A stretch of 64,000 bases of DNA from an uncultured Butyrivibrio sp. (lineage in GTDB: Bacteria; Bacillota; Clostridia; Lachnospirales; Lachnospiraceae), in NCBI RefSeq assembly GCF_947169445.1, contig NZ_CAMVPU010000003.1:113623-177622 (forward strand), given 5' to 3'. The notes beneath the pieces were generated by a model, which did no database searches, was not told the origin of the DNA, and saw only the letters and a list, made by a program, of their open reading frames with translations. Each line of letters begins with the position of its first letter. The first letter of the stretch is position 1. Below are positions 37,589 through 46,576 of this stretch, in pieces. Position numbers and translations under genes: made by a program.

Positions 37589-39288
37589 GTAAAAGAGGTA
37601 GGATAAAAAAGCATACAGGCTCTTTAAAGAGGATGGTCGGAATGGCCATCCTCCTTGGCGCGTTTGTTTTTATGATTTCTATGATAGTAATAGAAGCTGC
37701 CTTTTTATTTTTTCCAACCATGAGAAATTATAAAAAGGAAGTTAACCGTGAAATAACCTATGCTGTCGTTATTATAGAAAGCGAATACCTTGAGAGTTTG
37801 TTTAATGCTGTAAAGAATGTGTATTATTCTACGCCGGAAGAAATACGACATGATCAGTATTCGGATGCGTATTTGGAAAGAATTTTGCCTCTGGTAGATG
37901 ATGAATATAAGGATTGCAGATACTATCTTTATAAATGTCGGCAATATACGGAAATGCATAATGCCCTGCTTGCTTTCTATGATGATGAAAATGACAGATT
38001 AGTGGGGGTATTAGATGGTAATGAGGGTAAGTATGCCCTACTTCCGGGTCAGTGGATATCTAATGAAAATGGTGAAGTTGATGATATAGATGTTATCCGT
38101 AAAACGGTGCAGTCGGACTGGTACATGCCAATTGCTTATGGTAAGGTATCCGGCTGGAATGCGACTAATTATGTACCTCTTTACGATTCCAATAACGAGA
38201 TTATGGGATATGCCTGCGTAAATATTGCCATAAATACTCTTGTTAGGCAGGTACTTTTGTTCCTTTCTATTTATATTCCTACAATGCTCCTGATTCTGGC
38301 TTTTTACATCTATTTTGGTTTTAAATACCTGGATAAGAGAGTACTTAATAATATTAAGAAACTGTCCAATGCTGCCGCCGGATATTCACAGGTTGCAGAC
38401 ACAGGATATAACGAAGAAACCTCATATTTTAAGAATGTTGATATCAATACAGAGGATGAGCTCGAAGATCTGTGGGAGACCATGGTTAATATGGAAAAAG
38501 ATATTTCCGGTGCCATGAAAAAGATCAAGGAATCCTCGGCAAAAGAGGCTCGTATATCCACAGAGCTTGAGGTGGCCAGAAAGATTCAGATGGATGCTCT
38601 TCCTTCTGTTTTTCCTGCATTCCCTGACAGAACAGAGTTTGATATATATGGAAATATGACGCCTGCTAAGGAGATAAGCGGCGACTTCTACGATTTCTTT
38701 ATAATAGATGAGAATCATCTTGGGATGGTTATTGCAGATGTTTCAGGTAAAGGCGTTCCTGCAGCTCTTTTCATGATGATCAGTAAGAGACTTTTGCGTA
38801 TCAGAACTATGGACGGCGGAACACCTGCTAAAATTCTGTTTGATATTAATAACATATTATGTGAAGAAAATGCGGAGTCCATGTTCGTTACGGTTTGGCT
38901 TGGTATCATGGATACCAGAACCGGCGAAGTTGTGGCGGCTAACGCTGGCCACGAGTATCCGTTTATAACTGATGAAAGTGGCACTTTCAAGGTATATAAG
39001 GATCCCCATGGACTTATGTGTGGTGCCATGGAAGGTGTTGAATATACTGACTACACCTTTACAATTCCAAAGGGAGGCAAGCTTTTTGTATATACAGACG
39101 GTGTTACAGAGGCACAGAATGTAGCTGAGGAGCTGTTCGGAATGGAGCGTCTTGGAGAGAGCCTTAATAAATACGCAGATAAGTCACCAAAGGAAGTTAT
39201 AGATGGAATGCACACTCAGATAGCTGCTTTTGAAGGTGAGTCGGAACAGTTTGATGATATAACGATGCTTTGCATAAACTATAGATAG
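37585..39288 (+). CDS. Membrane SpoIIE-type (PP2C) serine phosphatase, module 2
   Basis: 567 residues, the same length and architecture as the paralogue at 34554: TM, extracytoplasmic domain, TM (about 222-247), HAMP-like linker, SpoIIE domain. Metal ligands are kept in SGDFYDFF, IADVSGKG, YTDGVTEA and FDDITML. Differences from the paralogue are concentrated in the extracytoplasmic domain and linker, as expected if the two sense different ligands while acting on the same or similar STAS target. Start codon overlaps the upstream peptide gene. Confidence 0.85.
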   Translation: MSKRGRIKKHTGSLKRMVGMAILLGAFVFMISMIVIEAAFLFFPTMRNYKKEVNREITYAVVIIESEYLESLFNAVKNVYYSTPEEIRHDQYSDAYLERILPLVDDEYKDCRYYLYKCRQYTEMHNALLAFYDDENDRLVGVLDGNEGKYALLPGQWISNENGEVDDIDVIRKTVQSDWYMPIAYGKVSGWNATNYVPLYDSNNEIMGYACVNIAINTLVRQVLLFLSIYIPTMLLILAFYIYFGFKYLDKRVLNNIKKLSNAAAGYSQVADTGYNEETSYFKNVDINTEDELEDLWETMVNMEKDISGAMKKIKESSAKEARISTELEVARKIQMDALPSVFPAFPDRTEFDIYGNMTPAKEISGDFYDFFIIDENHLGMVIADVSGKGVPAALFMMISKRLLRIRTMDGGTPAKILFDINNILCEENAESMFVTVWLGIMDTRTGEVVAANAGHEYPFITDESGTFKVYKDPHGLMCGAMEGVEYTDYTFTIPKGGKLFVYTDGVTEAQNVAEELFGMERLGESLNKYADKSPKEVIDGMHTQIAAFEGESEQFDDITMLCINYR

Positions 39289-39332
39289 TGTATAATATGA
39301 TAATTCAAAAAGCTCCCTAACTTCTTATCAAC

Positions 39333-40301
39333 ATGGGTGACTCAAAGGGTATCAAGGCTGTTAAGGCAGTTAACAAGCCGGGCTGCACAATCGTTGATGG
39401 TCCTGAGGGTATGAATGGTCAGTTCAAGTATGGTGATCGTCGTAACTGTACTGGTTGGGCAACACTTCCAATCGTAGGCGCTACATGGGATCATGATGTT
39501 CAGACAAGATTTGGACAGATGTATGGTGAGGATGCTCTTTATGCATCTATTCCGATTGCATATGCTCCGTGTGCTGACACACTTCGTTCTCCTTACTCAG
39601 GACGTACTTCAGAGTACTTCTCAGAGGACGGTGTACTTAGCTACTATGCTGCTAAGAACGTATCACACGGTATGCGTACAAAGGGACTTATCGGAACAGT
39701 TAAGCACTTCTTCCTTAATGAACAGGAAGCAGGAAGACAGGGTATTTCTACATTTGCCAACGAGCAGGCTATCCGTGAGATTTACATGAGAGCATTCGAA
39801 GGTTCTCTCGCAGAGGGTGATTCTCTTGGTGTTATGACAGCTTATAACCGTATCGGTGTTATGTATGCTGCAGCCAGCCAGGGTATCCAGCACATCCTTC
39901 GTGATGAGTGGAAATATGATGGATATATCATTGACGATGCTCTTACTGCATCTGCTTATTCATCAGCTCCGGAAATGCTTATGGCAGGTAATAACATTTT
40001 CTGTCTTGATACAGCAAGACCTACTGAAATTGAAAAACTTATAAATGATACAGATGATGGAGATCTTCTCCAGAAGGTACTCGATTCTAACCGTTACATG
40101 TATTACATCATGCTCAAGTCATCTATGGGTGGAGCAAGCGCAGAAGAGATCGTAGTTTCCGATGCAGCACCATGGTGGCAGATTGTATTAAGAGTTCTTG
40201 ATGTAGTTGCAGTTGTACTTTTAGCCGGCGCCGTTGTTATGTATGTTCTTCATACATACACAAAGGTTTTTTCAAAAAAAGCCGTAGCTAATCAGAATTG
40301 A
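39333..40301 (+). pseudogene. Truncated GH3 beta-glucosidase-like gene with C-terminal TM helix
   Basis: 322 codons of a GH3 catalytic (alpha/beta barrel) domain: DGPEGMNG, then TVKHFFLNEQE, GVMTAYNRIG, and the YDGYIIDDA segment where the family has the nucleophile Asp (usually S-D-W). A C-terminal TM helix (about 281-310) follows. A stop codon lies 15 bases upstream of the ATG and no usable ribosome site is seen, while homology appears to begin at once. Some rumen GH3 enzymes (Ruminococcus albus, Butyrivibrio fibrisolvens) have the C-terminal domain first; here that domain and the start appear deleted, leaving the catalytic half joined directly to the end of the phosphatase gene. Could still be translated at low level. 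Confidence 0.7.
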
Positions 40302-40315
40302 TGGAGGTGGAATCG

Positions 40316-41980
40316 ATGCTGGAAAGCTTAAAGAATAAAGCCGCTGGCAGTTACCTTAGTCTGGTAGCAGCAATCGTGGCACTTATTACCGGTATTTGCT
40401 TTTTAATGACTCAGGAGAGCGCTGCTCCCTTGGGACATACAGGCTCTATGCCTGGAATGGTACTTCTTGTAGGTGCCGCAGTTTCAATCGTAATGTTTTT
40501 TGTGCCTGTACGCTTTGGGACATTTATTCAGGCAGTTATTTATAATGTGGCTCTTTACCTTGTAGTAGTTCAGTTGTATTTCGTATTTGCTGATGTTATC
40601 AATCACGTAACATTCGCAGGTGGAAATCCTACTCTTTGCGTATTCTACATGGTAGGAACATTTGTGGCAGCACTTCTTTGTGTAATTGCCTGCTTCATGG
40701 AGCAGACAAAGGCAGATGAAGAAGTTGCCCCTGTTAAGGATCTTGTAAAGGGTGTTGCTTTTGCAGCAGTAGCATGTGTATCAATTTTTGCTCTTTCTTT
40801 TGTAAATGTAACTCCTGCAGCAACTGTTGAAGCTAGCACTTCAGATGTTGAGGATCCATATAACATGAACCTTGCAGATAACAGCTTTGCCGGATTATCT
40901 ATTGAAGAACTTGCTGCTACACCACGTGATACCTGGGAAGCTAAGGAAGCAAACGGAGAAATCGCTTACTTCTTCGAAGGTCAGTACACAGAAGGATTCA
41001 GCACAATCGTTGATCCTGCCTGCCTTGATATGTACTGTGCAGTTGATGGTTCTATGTATGGAACATTCTCAGGCCCTACAACATCAGTTGGTGGCGGCGC
41101 TGTTATGTATGTATATGGATACTGGTACAACCATGATGAGAACGGTGACAGAAACTTCGTTGTTCACATTACAGGAACACAGGATTCTACAGGTGCAACC
41201 CGTGCGGTTAATGTAGAGGGCGGTGAGGATGCCGATATATTTATCTTTGATACAGAGCATGGTGATTATACACTTGAGGCCAGCCTTAGCTTCGGCCTTA
41301 GCGGTGGTATGTTCACACGTAACATCAATATTTACGGTATGCCTTATGCTGCAGCGCAGAGTATTGCAATTGATTCTTCCAAGCTTCGTACCTTCTACAC
41401 AGGAGATGCTTTTGATGCCGGCGAGCTTGTTGTAACAGCAGTTCGTGCAAATGGTTCAGAGGAGTCTATCTGGAATGGTCGTCTTAACTATGACGGATTT
41501 GACTCATCTACAGTTGGAACCAAGACTGTTACAGGTAAGTTCCTTGGTCAGGAGCAGAGCTTTGAGGTTAAGGTAGAGCAGCTTGTTACTGAGAACTTTG
41601 CAGGAATCTATGAGTTTGGTTCAGGAGATACAACAACAGCCAAGGATGCAACTCTTTTGATTGATTATTCACATATGACTATCACAATTGCTGCATCAGA
41701 TTTCTCAGCTGGAGTATCAGGAACAATCGTTTCCTTTACTGACAATACAGTTACAGCTTCAATCAACGGAAGCCAGCCTATTGAGATTACAATTTCAGAA
41801 GCTGGTGCAGATGCCGAGGAAGCAACAGAGGATGCATCTGTGGAAGCAGAAGCTACAGAGGAAGGTGCTGAGAATGCAGGAGCAAGAGTTGCTGTAATTC
41901 CTGCACATGATGAAGTGGTAATTGGATGGACTGGCACATCAACATATTCAATCGGTGAATGCAGCTTCACAGTGCAGTAA
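40316..41980 (+). CDS. Polytopic membrane protein with extracellular Ig-like domain
   Basis: 554 residues. Four to five TM helices in the first 175 residues, then an extracytoplasmic region with a bacterial Ig-like domain (about 350-420: IAIDSSKLRTFYTGDAFD, then LVVTAVRANGSE and VGTKTVTGKFLGQEQSFEV) and an Ala/Glu-rich low-complexity stretch near the end. The ATG at 40316 is preferred because GGAGG at 40303-40307 fits it. It follows the GH3 remnant by 14 bases, and was probably its operon partner in carbohydrate processing at the cell surface. Confidence 0.65.
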   Translation: MLESLKNKAAGSYLSLVAAIVALITGICFLMTQESAAPLGHTGSMPGMVLLVGAAVSIVMFFVPVRFGTFIQAVIYNVALYLVVVQLYFVFADVINHVTFAGGNPTLCVFYMVGTFVAALLCVIACFMEQTKADEEVAPVKDLVKGVAFAAVACVSIFALSFVNVTPAATVEASTSDVEDPYNMNLADNSFAGLSIEELAATPRDTWEAKEANGEIAYFFEGQYTEGFSTIVDPACLDMYCAVDGSMYGTFSGPTTSVGGGAVMYVYGYWYNHDENGDRNFVVHITGTQDSTGATRAVNVEGGEDADIFIFDTEHGDYTLEASLSFGLSGGMFTRNINIYGMPYAAAQSIAIDSSKLRTFYTGDAFDAGELVVTAVRANGSEESIWNGRLNYDGFDSSTVGTKTVTGKFLGQEQSFEVKVEQLVTENFAGIYEFGSGDTTTAKDATLLIDYSHMTITIAASDFSAGVSGTIVSFTDNTVTASINGSQPIEITISEAGADAEEATEDASVEAEATEEGAENAGARVAVIPAHDEVVIGWTGTSTYSIGECSFTVQ

Positions 41981-42043
41981 AAGAAAATAGACAAGTAAAT
42001 AAATAGACACTTATGAAAAAGGGCGTCGTTGTTTATTATGATA

Positions 42044-42072
42044 TTGACTGTGTAAACATTCTTTGATACCTT
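42044..42072 (+). promoter_or_regulatory. Possible promoter of a leader region upstream of a GNAT gene
   Basis: TTGACT (42044-42049), 17-base spacer, TACCTT (42067-42072). The -10 box is weak. It would start a transcript covering two small leader ORFs (42088-42123 and 42114-42179) and the terminator at 42206 before the GNAT gene. No other promoter is evident after the terminator. Confidence 0.4.
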
Positions 42073-42113
42073 AATAAAGCAGGAAAAATGAAAAGAAAGC
42101 GAGGTGATCATTC

Positions 42114-42179
42114 ATGCATGTAATAACAAATAGAAATCTAACTGCATATAATATGATGACCTCGGTTTATACAATATAA
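42114..42179 (+). promoter_or_regulatory. Putative leader peptide region before the GNAT gene
   Basis: A 21-codon ORF (start MHVITNRN) with an AGGTGAT site, overlapping an 11-codon ORF starting at 42088 behind AGGA. Arms CGAGGTGATCAT (42100-42111) and ATGATGACCTCG (42153-42164) can pair around it with one mismatch. With the downstream terminator this resembles ribosome-controlled attenuation of resistance genes. Suggestive only. Confidence 0.35.
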
Positions 42180-42205
42180 GATAGGTATAATAGTTTTTGA
42201 TTCTC

Positions 42206-42236
42206 AACCGTGGCATAGTTTGTCACGGTTTTCTTT
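42206..42236 (+). terminator. Rho-independent terminator or attenuator
   Basis: Arms AACCGTGGCA and TGTCACGGTT pair with one mismatch around a 5-6 base loop, followed by TTCTTTT. It lies 68 bases before the GNAT start and 226 bases after the previous gene. The remaining non-coding stretch 41981-42303 holds the leader features described. Confidence 0.7.
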
Positions 42237-42303
42237 TGCCTATTTTTGCAATGATAGTTCGAGGTCTCCACACAAACTAATTTAATGAATGGAGAGAAAG
42301 AAC

Positions 42304-42828
42304 ATGCTGATATTTAAACAAATTAATGAAACTGATACTAAAGAAATACAGAGTTTAATTCCATTGTGGTTTAGTTACATGAGGGAATTATATAATGAAG
42401 AACTTGATATCCAAAGTGAATCGGATGAAAAACTCATTGAGTGGCTTAATGAAAGAATAAAGGTTCAAGGGCAAAGAGATTGCATATATTTTGAGGGCAT
42501 ATATTATGATGGCTTATTAGCTGGCTTTGTTTTCTATGCCATTGACCTGGGCGGGATTAAAGGAATTATAGAACCAGGACTAGGCTACATTATGGAAATG
42601 TATGTTGTACCAAATCTCAGGAGACAGAAAATCGGGACAACGGCATTTGTACATATGAAAAAAGTACTATCCAACGATGGTGCAATGGAATTGTACTTGA
42701 CGCCGGATATAAAGTCAGGAGTTCATTTTTGGAAAAGTATTGGATTTAAGGATTCAGGGGAAGTTGATCCAGATAATAAAGCGCCAATATATACAATGGC
42801 TATAAATGCTGCAAACAAAAGTAAATAA
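42304..42828 (+). CDS. GNAT family N-acetyltransferase
   Basis: 174 residues. The acetyl-CoA-binding motif region is MEMYVVPNLRRQKIGTTAF (R-R-x-x-I-G, a variant of Q/R-x-x-G-x-G/A), followed by a conserved ending GVHFWKSIGFKDSG. The ATG at 42304 is chosen because GGAGAG at 42291-42296 fits it; the ATG at 42289 overlaps that site. Substrate unknown. First gene of a run of small-molecule-modifying genes and possibly controlled by an attenuator. Confidence 0.8.
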   Translation: MLIFKQINETDTKEIQSLIPLWFSYMRELYNEELDIQSESDEKLIEWLNERIKVQGQRDCIYFEGIYYDGLLAGFVFYAIDLGGIKGIIEPGLGYIMEMYVVPNLRRQKIGTTAFVHMKKVLSNDGAMELYLTPDIKSGVHFWKSIGFKDSGEVDPDNKAPIYTMAINAANKSK

Positions 42829-42869
42829 CGAATTACAGATAATATTGGGAAAATGATAAAGGACAGGGT

Positions 42870-44360
42870 ATGGAAAAAGAAAGTATTTTAGCTATATTAG
42901 CTGAATATAGCATAAATAATTACACAGAGGCACAAGAGATAGATTCAACCTGTGGCGAAGACTACAGGTTGAACATAGTTATTGATAAGAAGTATGTTCT
43001 TAGGATTAATGGGGATGCTATAACTGAAGAGCGTCTCGCTTCTATCGATAGACTGGCAGGCAGATATAGAGAGATAGGAGTATTGGCCCCAAGGCTTTTC
43101 AAGAACAAAGATGGCAGATACATTACTCCTTATGATAAGTATTTCTGTTATGTTTCGGAATATCTTGATTATGCGACTTGCAGAGATTTGTTGGATGAAT
43201 TGGATTTTGAAACCGTTTATAAGGATGTTTGGAAATCTATCGGCAGACTTTCAAAAAAGTTTTCAAATACTGATCTTTCCAGTGTGAATTCTATGTGGAC
43301 TATCATAGACTTGGCACCACTTGATGAGAAGATCGATGAGAAGCAGGATAATCTGAACATGTTTGTCTCTGAGCTTGAGAATTACGGATTGCATGTACTG
43401 GCAAAGGATATAAATCAGGCTAATGAAGAAGCAAGGGGCAGAATTAAGAAGATATATAAGAACCTTCCAAGGTGTGTCATTCAGGGAGATTTGAATTTAT
43501 CGAATGTTCTTGTTGATAAAGGGCATTTTGTAGGACTAATAGACTTCAATATGGCTGGAACTGAGGTTAATATCAATCATTTCTGCTGTGAGACTAACTC
43601 AAATATTCCAATAGAAGAGTTTACCAGAAAAGACGCGGAGACAGTTTATACAGATTGGGTAAGAGTGCAAAATGAGGCACTTGATGTTATTCTTTCAGAG
43701 TATGAGCTTAACGATCTGGAGAAGTCAGTTATTGATGATTACCGCAGAATCTGCCGCATTTCTATGTATCCTAATGTTATGAATTATTTAAGCTTTCTAG
43801 AAGAAGATAAAGAAAAGGCTGTGAAGTTACTGAAACTAATAATACATGATGGAGATGATATAGCTTTTATTAAGCCATCTGCCCAATATGCAAAAGAGAT
43901 TAGTGATTACAGACAGGAATTCCTTGATAATGGAGACCATATGGATGGGTGCGGACCGTTGAGAAAGTACGAGGATCCGGAGGAATACATAGAGGTCTGC
44001 ATGCAAAAGAGTAATCCGGATACCGCAGAAGCTGCAGGTGGACAGGCTGAGCAGTTTTTGCTTGTGAGAAAATCAGACAACAGGCTAGTAGGTATGGCAC
44101 AGTACAGATTTGGTGTTGATCCTAAGTTTTGTATAGGTTATTCGGTACGCCCGTCAGAGCGAAGAAAGGGTTACGCCAAAATGGCATTGCAGAACCTTCT
44201 TCAGTGGCTTAAGGATCAAGGACAGGTTAGCACGCCGATTTCTTGTGAACCATCTAACGAGGCAAGCAAGAAGGTAATCCTTAGCTGTGGCGGAAAGCTG
44301 ACAGATACATGCACCTACAAGGGAATAGATCTGATGGTATTTGAGATACCGATTGAATGA
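42870..44360 (+). CDS. APH-like phosphotransferase fused to a GNAT acetyltransferase
   Basis: 496 residues in two domains. Residues 1 to about 320 are an aminoglycoside-phosphotransferase/choline-kinase-like fold with QGDLNLSNVLV (about 205; family H-G-D-x-x-x-x-N, with Gln replacing His) and LIDFNMAG (about 224). Residues about 345-496 form a GNAT domain with SVRPSERRKGYAKMAL. The order is opposite to the known AAC(6')-APH(2'') bifunctional resistance enzyme. The substrate cannot be read from the sequence; antibiotic modification is an attractive but unproven role. Confidence 0.8.
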   Translation: MEKESILAILAEYSINNYTEAQEIDSTCGEDYRLNIVIDKKYVLRINGDAITEERLASIDRLAGRYREIGVLAPRLFKNKDGRYITPYDKYFCYVSEYLDYATCRDLLDELDFETVYKDVWKSIGRLSKKFSNTDLSSVNSMWTIIDLAPLDEKIDEKQDNLNMFVSELENYGLHVLAKDINQANEEARGRIKKIYKNLPRCVIQGDLNLSNVLVDKGHFVGLIDFNMAGTEVNINHFCCETNSNIPIEEFTRKDAETVYTDWVRVQNEALDVILSEYELNDLEKSVIDDYRRICRISMYPNVMNYLSFLEEDKEKAVKLLKLIIHDGDDIAFIKPSAQYAKEISDYRQEFLDNGDHMDGCGPLRKYEDPEEYIEVCMQKSNPDTAEAAGGQAEQFLLVRKSDNRLVGMAQYRFGVDPKFCIGYSVRPSERRKGYAKMALQNLLQWLKDQGQVSTPISCEPSNEASKKVILSCGGKLTDTCTYKGIDLMVFEIPIE

Positions 44361-44408
44361 GATAATCAAAAGAAAAAGTGAAGTATAATAGTCATGGAGC
44401 GCAATCAT

Positions 44409-45053
44409 ATGGGATTCTGGGAACAATCATGGAAGGACATTGATCTTGCTAGAGTTGAAGCCTATACAGAAGGATTCAACTTTAATTCGGATAGTATAAT
44501 TGATTTTTTAAATGAAAAGCAATGTCATAAGGTACTTGATGCTGGCTGTGGATGCGGGATTTATGCGTTAAAACTAGCAAAACACGGGTTTGATGTAGAT
44601 GGCCTTGATGTTGCAAGCTCAGCTTCTGATATAGCATCGAAGCTGATGGCAGATAATGGCTTTACCGGGAGGTTTACAGCAGCGGACATAAAAGATACCC
44701 GATTAGCGACGGAAAGCTATGATGCAGTCATATCCAGAGATGTAATTGATCATATGACAAAAGCTGATGCGAAACTTGCGTTGAAAGAGCTTTTTAGGCT
44801 TACAAAAAATGATGGTTATGTAATAGTAACTGTTGACTCTCTAGATGATGAATATGTTTCTGAGCCGCATATTGTGGATGCTGATGGAAACTACTGTTTT
44901 ACTGATGGAAAGTGGAATGGTATGGTATTTCATCCCTATGACGAGAATGAGCTGCAGGACATTATTGGGAATAGTACAGAGCATCTTATATCGGTTCTTG
45001 AGGATGGATTTATGCTTGTATGCAGGAAATATGCTGACAATGAAAGAGTATGA
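44409..45053 (+). CDS. Class I SAM-dependent methyltransferase
   Basis: 214 residues, methyltransferase type 11-like. SAM-binding motif I is VLDAGCGCGIYALKLAKHG, followed by an acidic loop GLDVAS and motif IV YDAVISRDVIDHM. The ATG at 44409 is preferred over 44394 because GGAG at 44396-44399 fits it. Its stop overlaps the start of the acetyltransferase gene (ATGA), so the two are coupled. Substrate unknown. Confidence 0.8.
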   Translation: MGFWEQSWKDIDLARVEAYTEGFNFNSDSIIDFLNEKQCHKVLDAGCGCGIYALKLAKHGFDVDGLDVASSASDIASKLMADNGFTGRFTAADIKDTRLATESYDAVISRDVIDHMTKADAKLALKELFRLTKNDGYVIVTVDSLDDEYVSEPHIVDADGNYCFTDGKWNGMVFHPYDENELQDIIGNSTEHLISVLEDGFMLVCRKYADNERV

Positions 45054-45511
45054 CCATGTTAGAATATCATTCAACAACGGAAGAAGAAAAGCGCCTTATC
45101 TCCAATTGGAAATATGACGGCGAATACGCAATCTATAATACTTTGTCATACTCAGAGCAGATAAAAGCGCACCGAGGTTTTGCAAATCCCAGTAATAATT
45201 ATTTCTCGTTTTATGATGATGGGAAGCTTATAGGATATGTAAACTTTGTCAATGCAGAAACAGAGGTACGTTTTGGAATTGGTGTAAAGCCGGAATGCTG
45301 CAATAGAGGCTACGGTCAAGAGATTTGCAAAATGGCGATTACGCTTTCTAACCAATTATTCGTTGGAAAGCCGTTATGCTTGGAAGTGCGAACTTGGAAC
45401 ACGCGAGCAGTTAGATGTTATGAAAAGGCAGGCTTCCATGTCATTGGAAATCCGGTGAGAAAAACGACTCCCATCGGAGAAGGGGATTTCTTCCGGATGA
45501 CTGTTAAATAG
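45050..45511 (+). CDS. GNAT family N-acetyltransferase (RimJ/RimL-like)
   Basis: 153 residues. GVKPECCNRGYGQEICKMAI carries the R-G-Y-G acetyl-CoA loop, and the ending VRTWNTRAVRCYEKAGFHVI is typical of RimJ/RimL-like and small-molecule acetyltransferases. Overlaps the methyltransferase stop codon; ATG 45056 is an alternative start. Substrate unknown. Confidence 0.8.
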   Translation: MTMLEYHSTTEEEKRLISNWKYDGEYAIYNTLSYSEQIKAHRGFANPSNNYFSFYDDGKLIGYVNFVNAETEVRFGIGVKPECCNRGYGQEICKMAITLSNQLFVGKPLCLEVRTWNTRAVRCYEKAGFHVIGNPVRKTTPIGEGDFFRMTVK

Positions 45512-45542
45512 GATTTTTCAGAGGAAATGGAAAAAGGGTTTT

Positions 45543-46472
45543 ATGCAAGAACGTTTTATTGGTGAAGTGATAAAAGACAAAAGGATAGAACTTGGAATCA
45601 AGCAGTGGGAGCTCTGTGAAGGGATATGCGAACCGTCAACACTATCTAGAATTGAAAACCAAAAACAGACACCAACGAGAACTGTGTTAAAGGCACTTTT
45701 ACAGAGATTGGGCTTAAACGATGAAAGAATAACTATTGCAGTTACTTCCGAAGAGATTTTGGTTAATGAACTGTTTAAAGATATTACAAAGGATAACATA
45801 CGATATGAAAAGGCCAATAAGGAGGATAGAGCAAAGCTAAGAGAAATAATACTTGAAAGGCACAATGAGCTTAGGAATATAATGGATAAGGACGATCATA
45901 TTATTGAACAGTTTTTAGTCCGTTCTGAAGTAATCATTGGGCAGTATTCTTTCGCAGAAAAGCTTGAAAGGCTTTTATATGCTATGCATCTTACTCACCC
46001 CAGATTTGAATTGACATCAATACGAAATGGTCTTTTTACTTATGATGAACTTAAAATAATAAATCAAATTGCAAACGCATATTCAGGATCAGGCGACCAC
46101 GCTGCAGCTATTAAAATATGGGAAGATCTTTTGTTCAATATAGACAAAAGATTTGCAACAATACTTCCCAATCGTACATGTAAAGAATTAGTATTATACG
46201 GTTATTCGAGAGAACTGTTGATTGTAGAAGATTATGAAAAGGCTTATATAAATGCGACAAAGGGAAGGTTGATTGCAGTAGAAAATGGTTTGTTCCAGCA
46301 TTTGGGTGGTTTTATTATCATTCAGGCTGAATGTGAGTTCCAATTTGGTAATAAAGATGTAAGTAAAGAACTGTTTACTGATGCATATCATTTATGTAGA
46401 GTTATAGGGGATAAGGCTAATGAGAAAATTGTAAAAGAAGCAATGGCGGACTATTTCCAAATAGAATGTTAA
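45543..46472 (+). CDS. XRE/Rgg-like regulator with N-terminal HTH and TPR-like C-terminus
   Basis: 309 residues. N-terminal helix-turn-helix (about 5-65): IGEVIKDKRIELGIKQWELC, then STLSRIENQKQTPT. The remainder is all-helical and fits TPR repeats as in Rgg/PlcR-type regulators, which commonly bind short secreted peptides. Followed by a strong terminator, so it ends a transcription unit. The peptide-binding idea is family knowledge, not shown here; the double-glycine peptides 8-11 kb upstream or unseen short peptides could be ligands. Confidence 0.75.
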   Translation: MQERFIGEVIKDKRIELGIKQWELCEGICEPSTLSRIENQKQTPTRTVLKALLQRLGLNDERITIAVTSEEILVNELFKDITKDNIRYEKANKEDRAKLREIILERHNELRNIMDKDDHIIEQFLVRSEVIIGQYSFAEKLERLLYAMHLTHPRFELTSIRNGLFTYDELKIINQIANAYSGSGDHAAAIKIWEDLLFNIDKRFATILPNRTCKELVLYGYSRELLIVEDYEKAYINATKGRLIAVENGLFQHLGGFIIIQAECEFQFGNKDVSKELFTDAYHLCRVIGDKANEKIVKEAMADYFQIEC

Positions 46473-46479
46473 AAAATCT

Positions 46480-46528
46480 ATGTCGTTTTGTGCTTATGAA
46501 AAATTGCACAGGACGACATTTTCTTTTT
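46480..46528 (+). terminator. Rho-independent terminator after the XRE/Rgg-like gene
   Basis: Arms ATGTCGTTTTGTGC (46480-46493) and GCACAGGACGACAT (46506-46519) pair with a small internal mismatch, followed by TTTTCTTTTT. It lies just upstream of the M55 peptidase gene, which shows that an apparent upstream extension of that gene is not coding. Confidence 0.9.
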
Positions 46529-46576
46529 ATGAGAAGAAAATATAATTATAAATATGACTATTGGAGGAGAGATGTG

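Noticed and set aside
46466..46576. N-terminal extension of the M55 peptidase
   Set aside because: It crosses a strong terminator, and a well-placed GGAGG supports the ATG at 46577.
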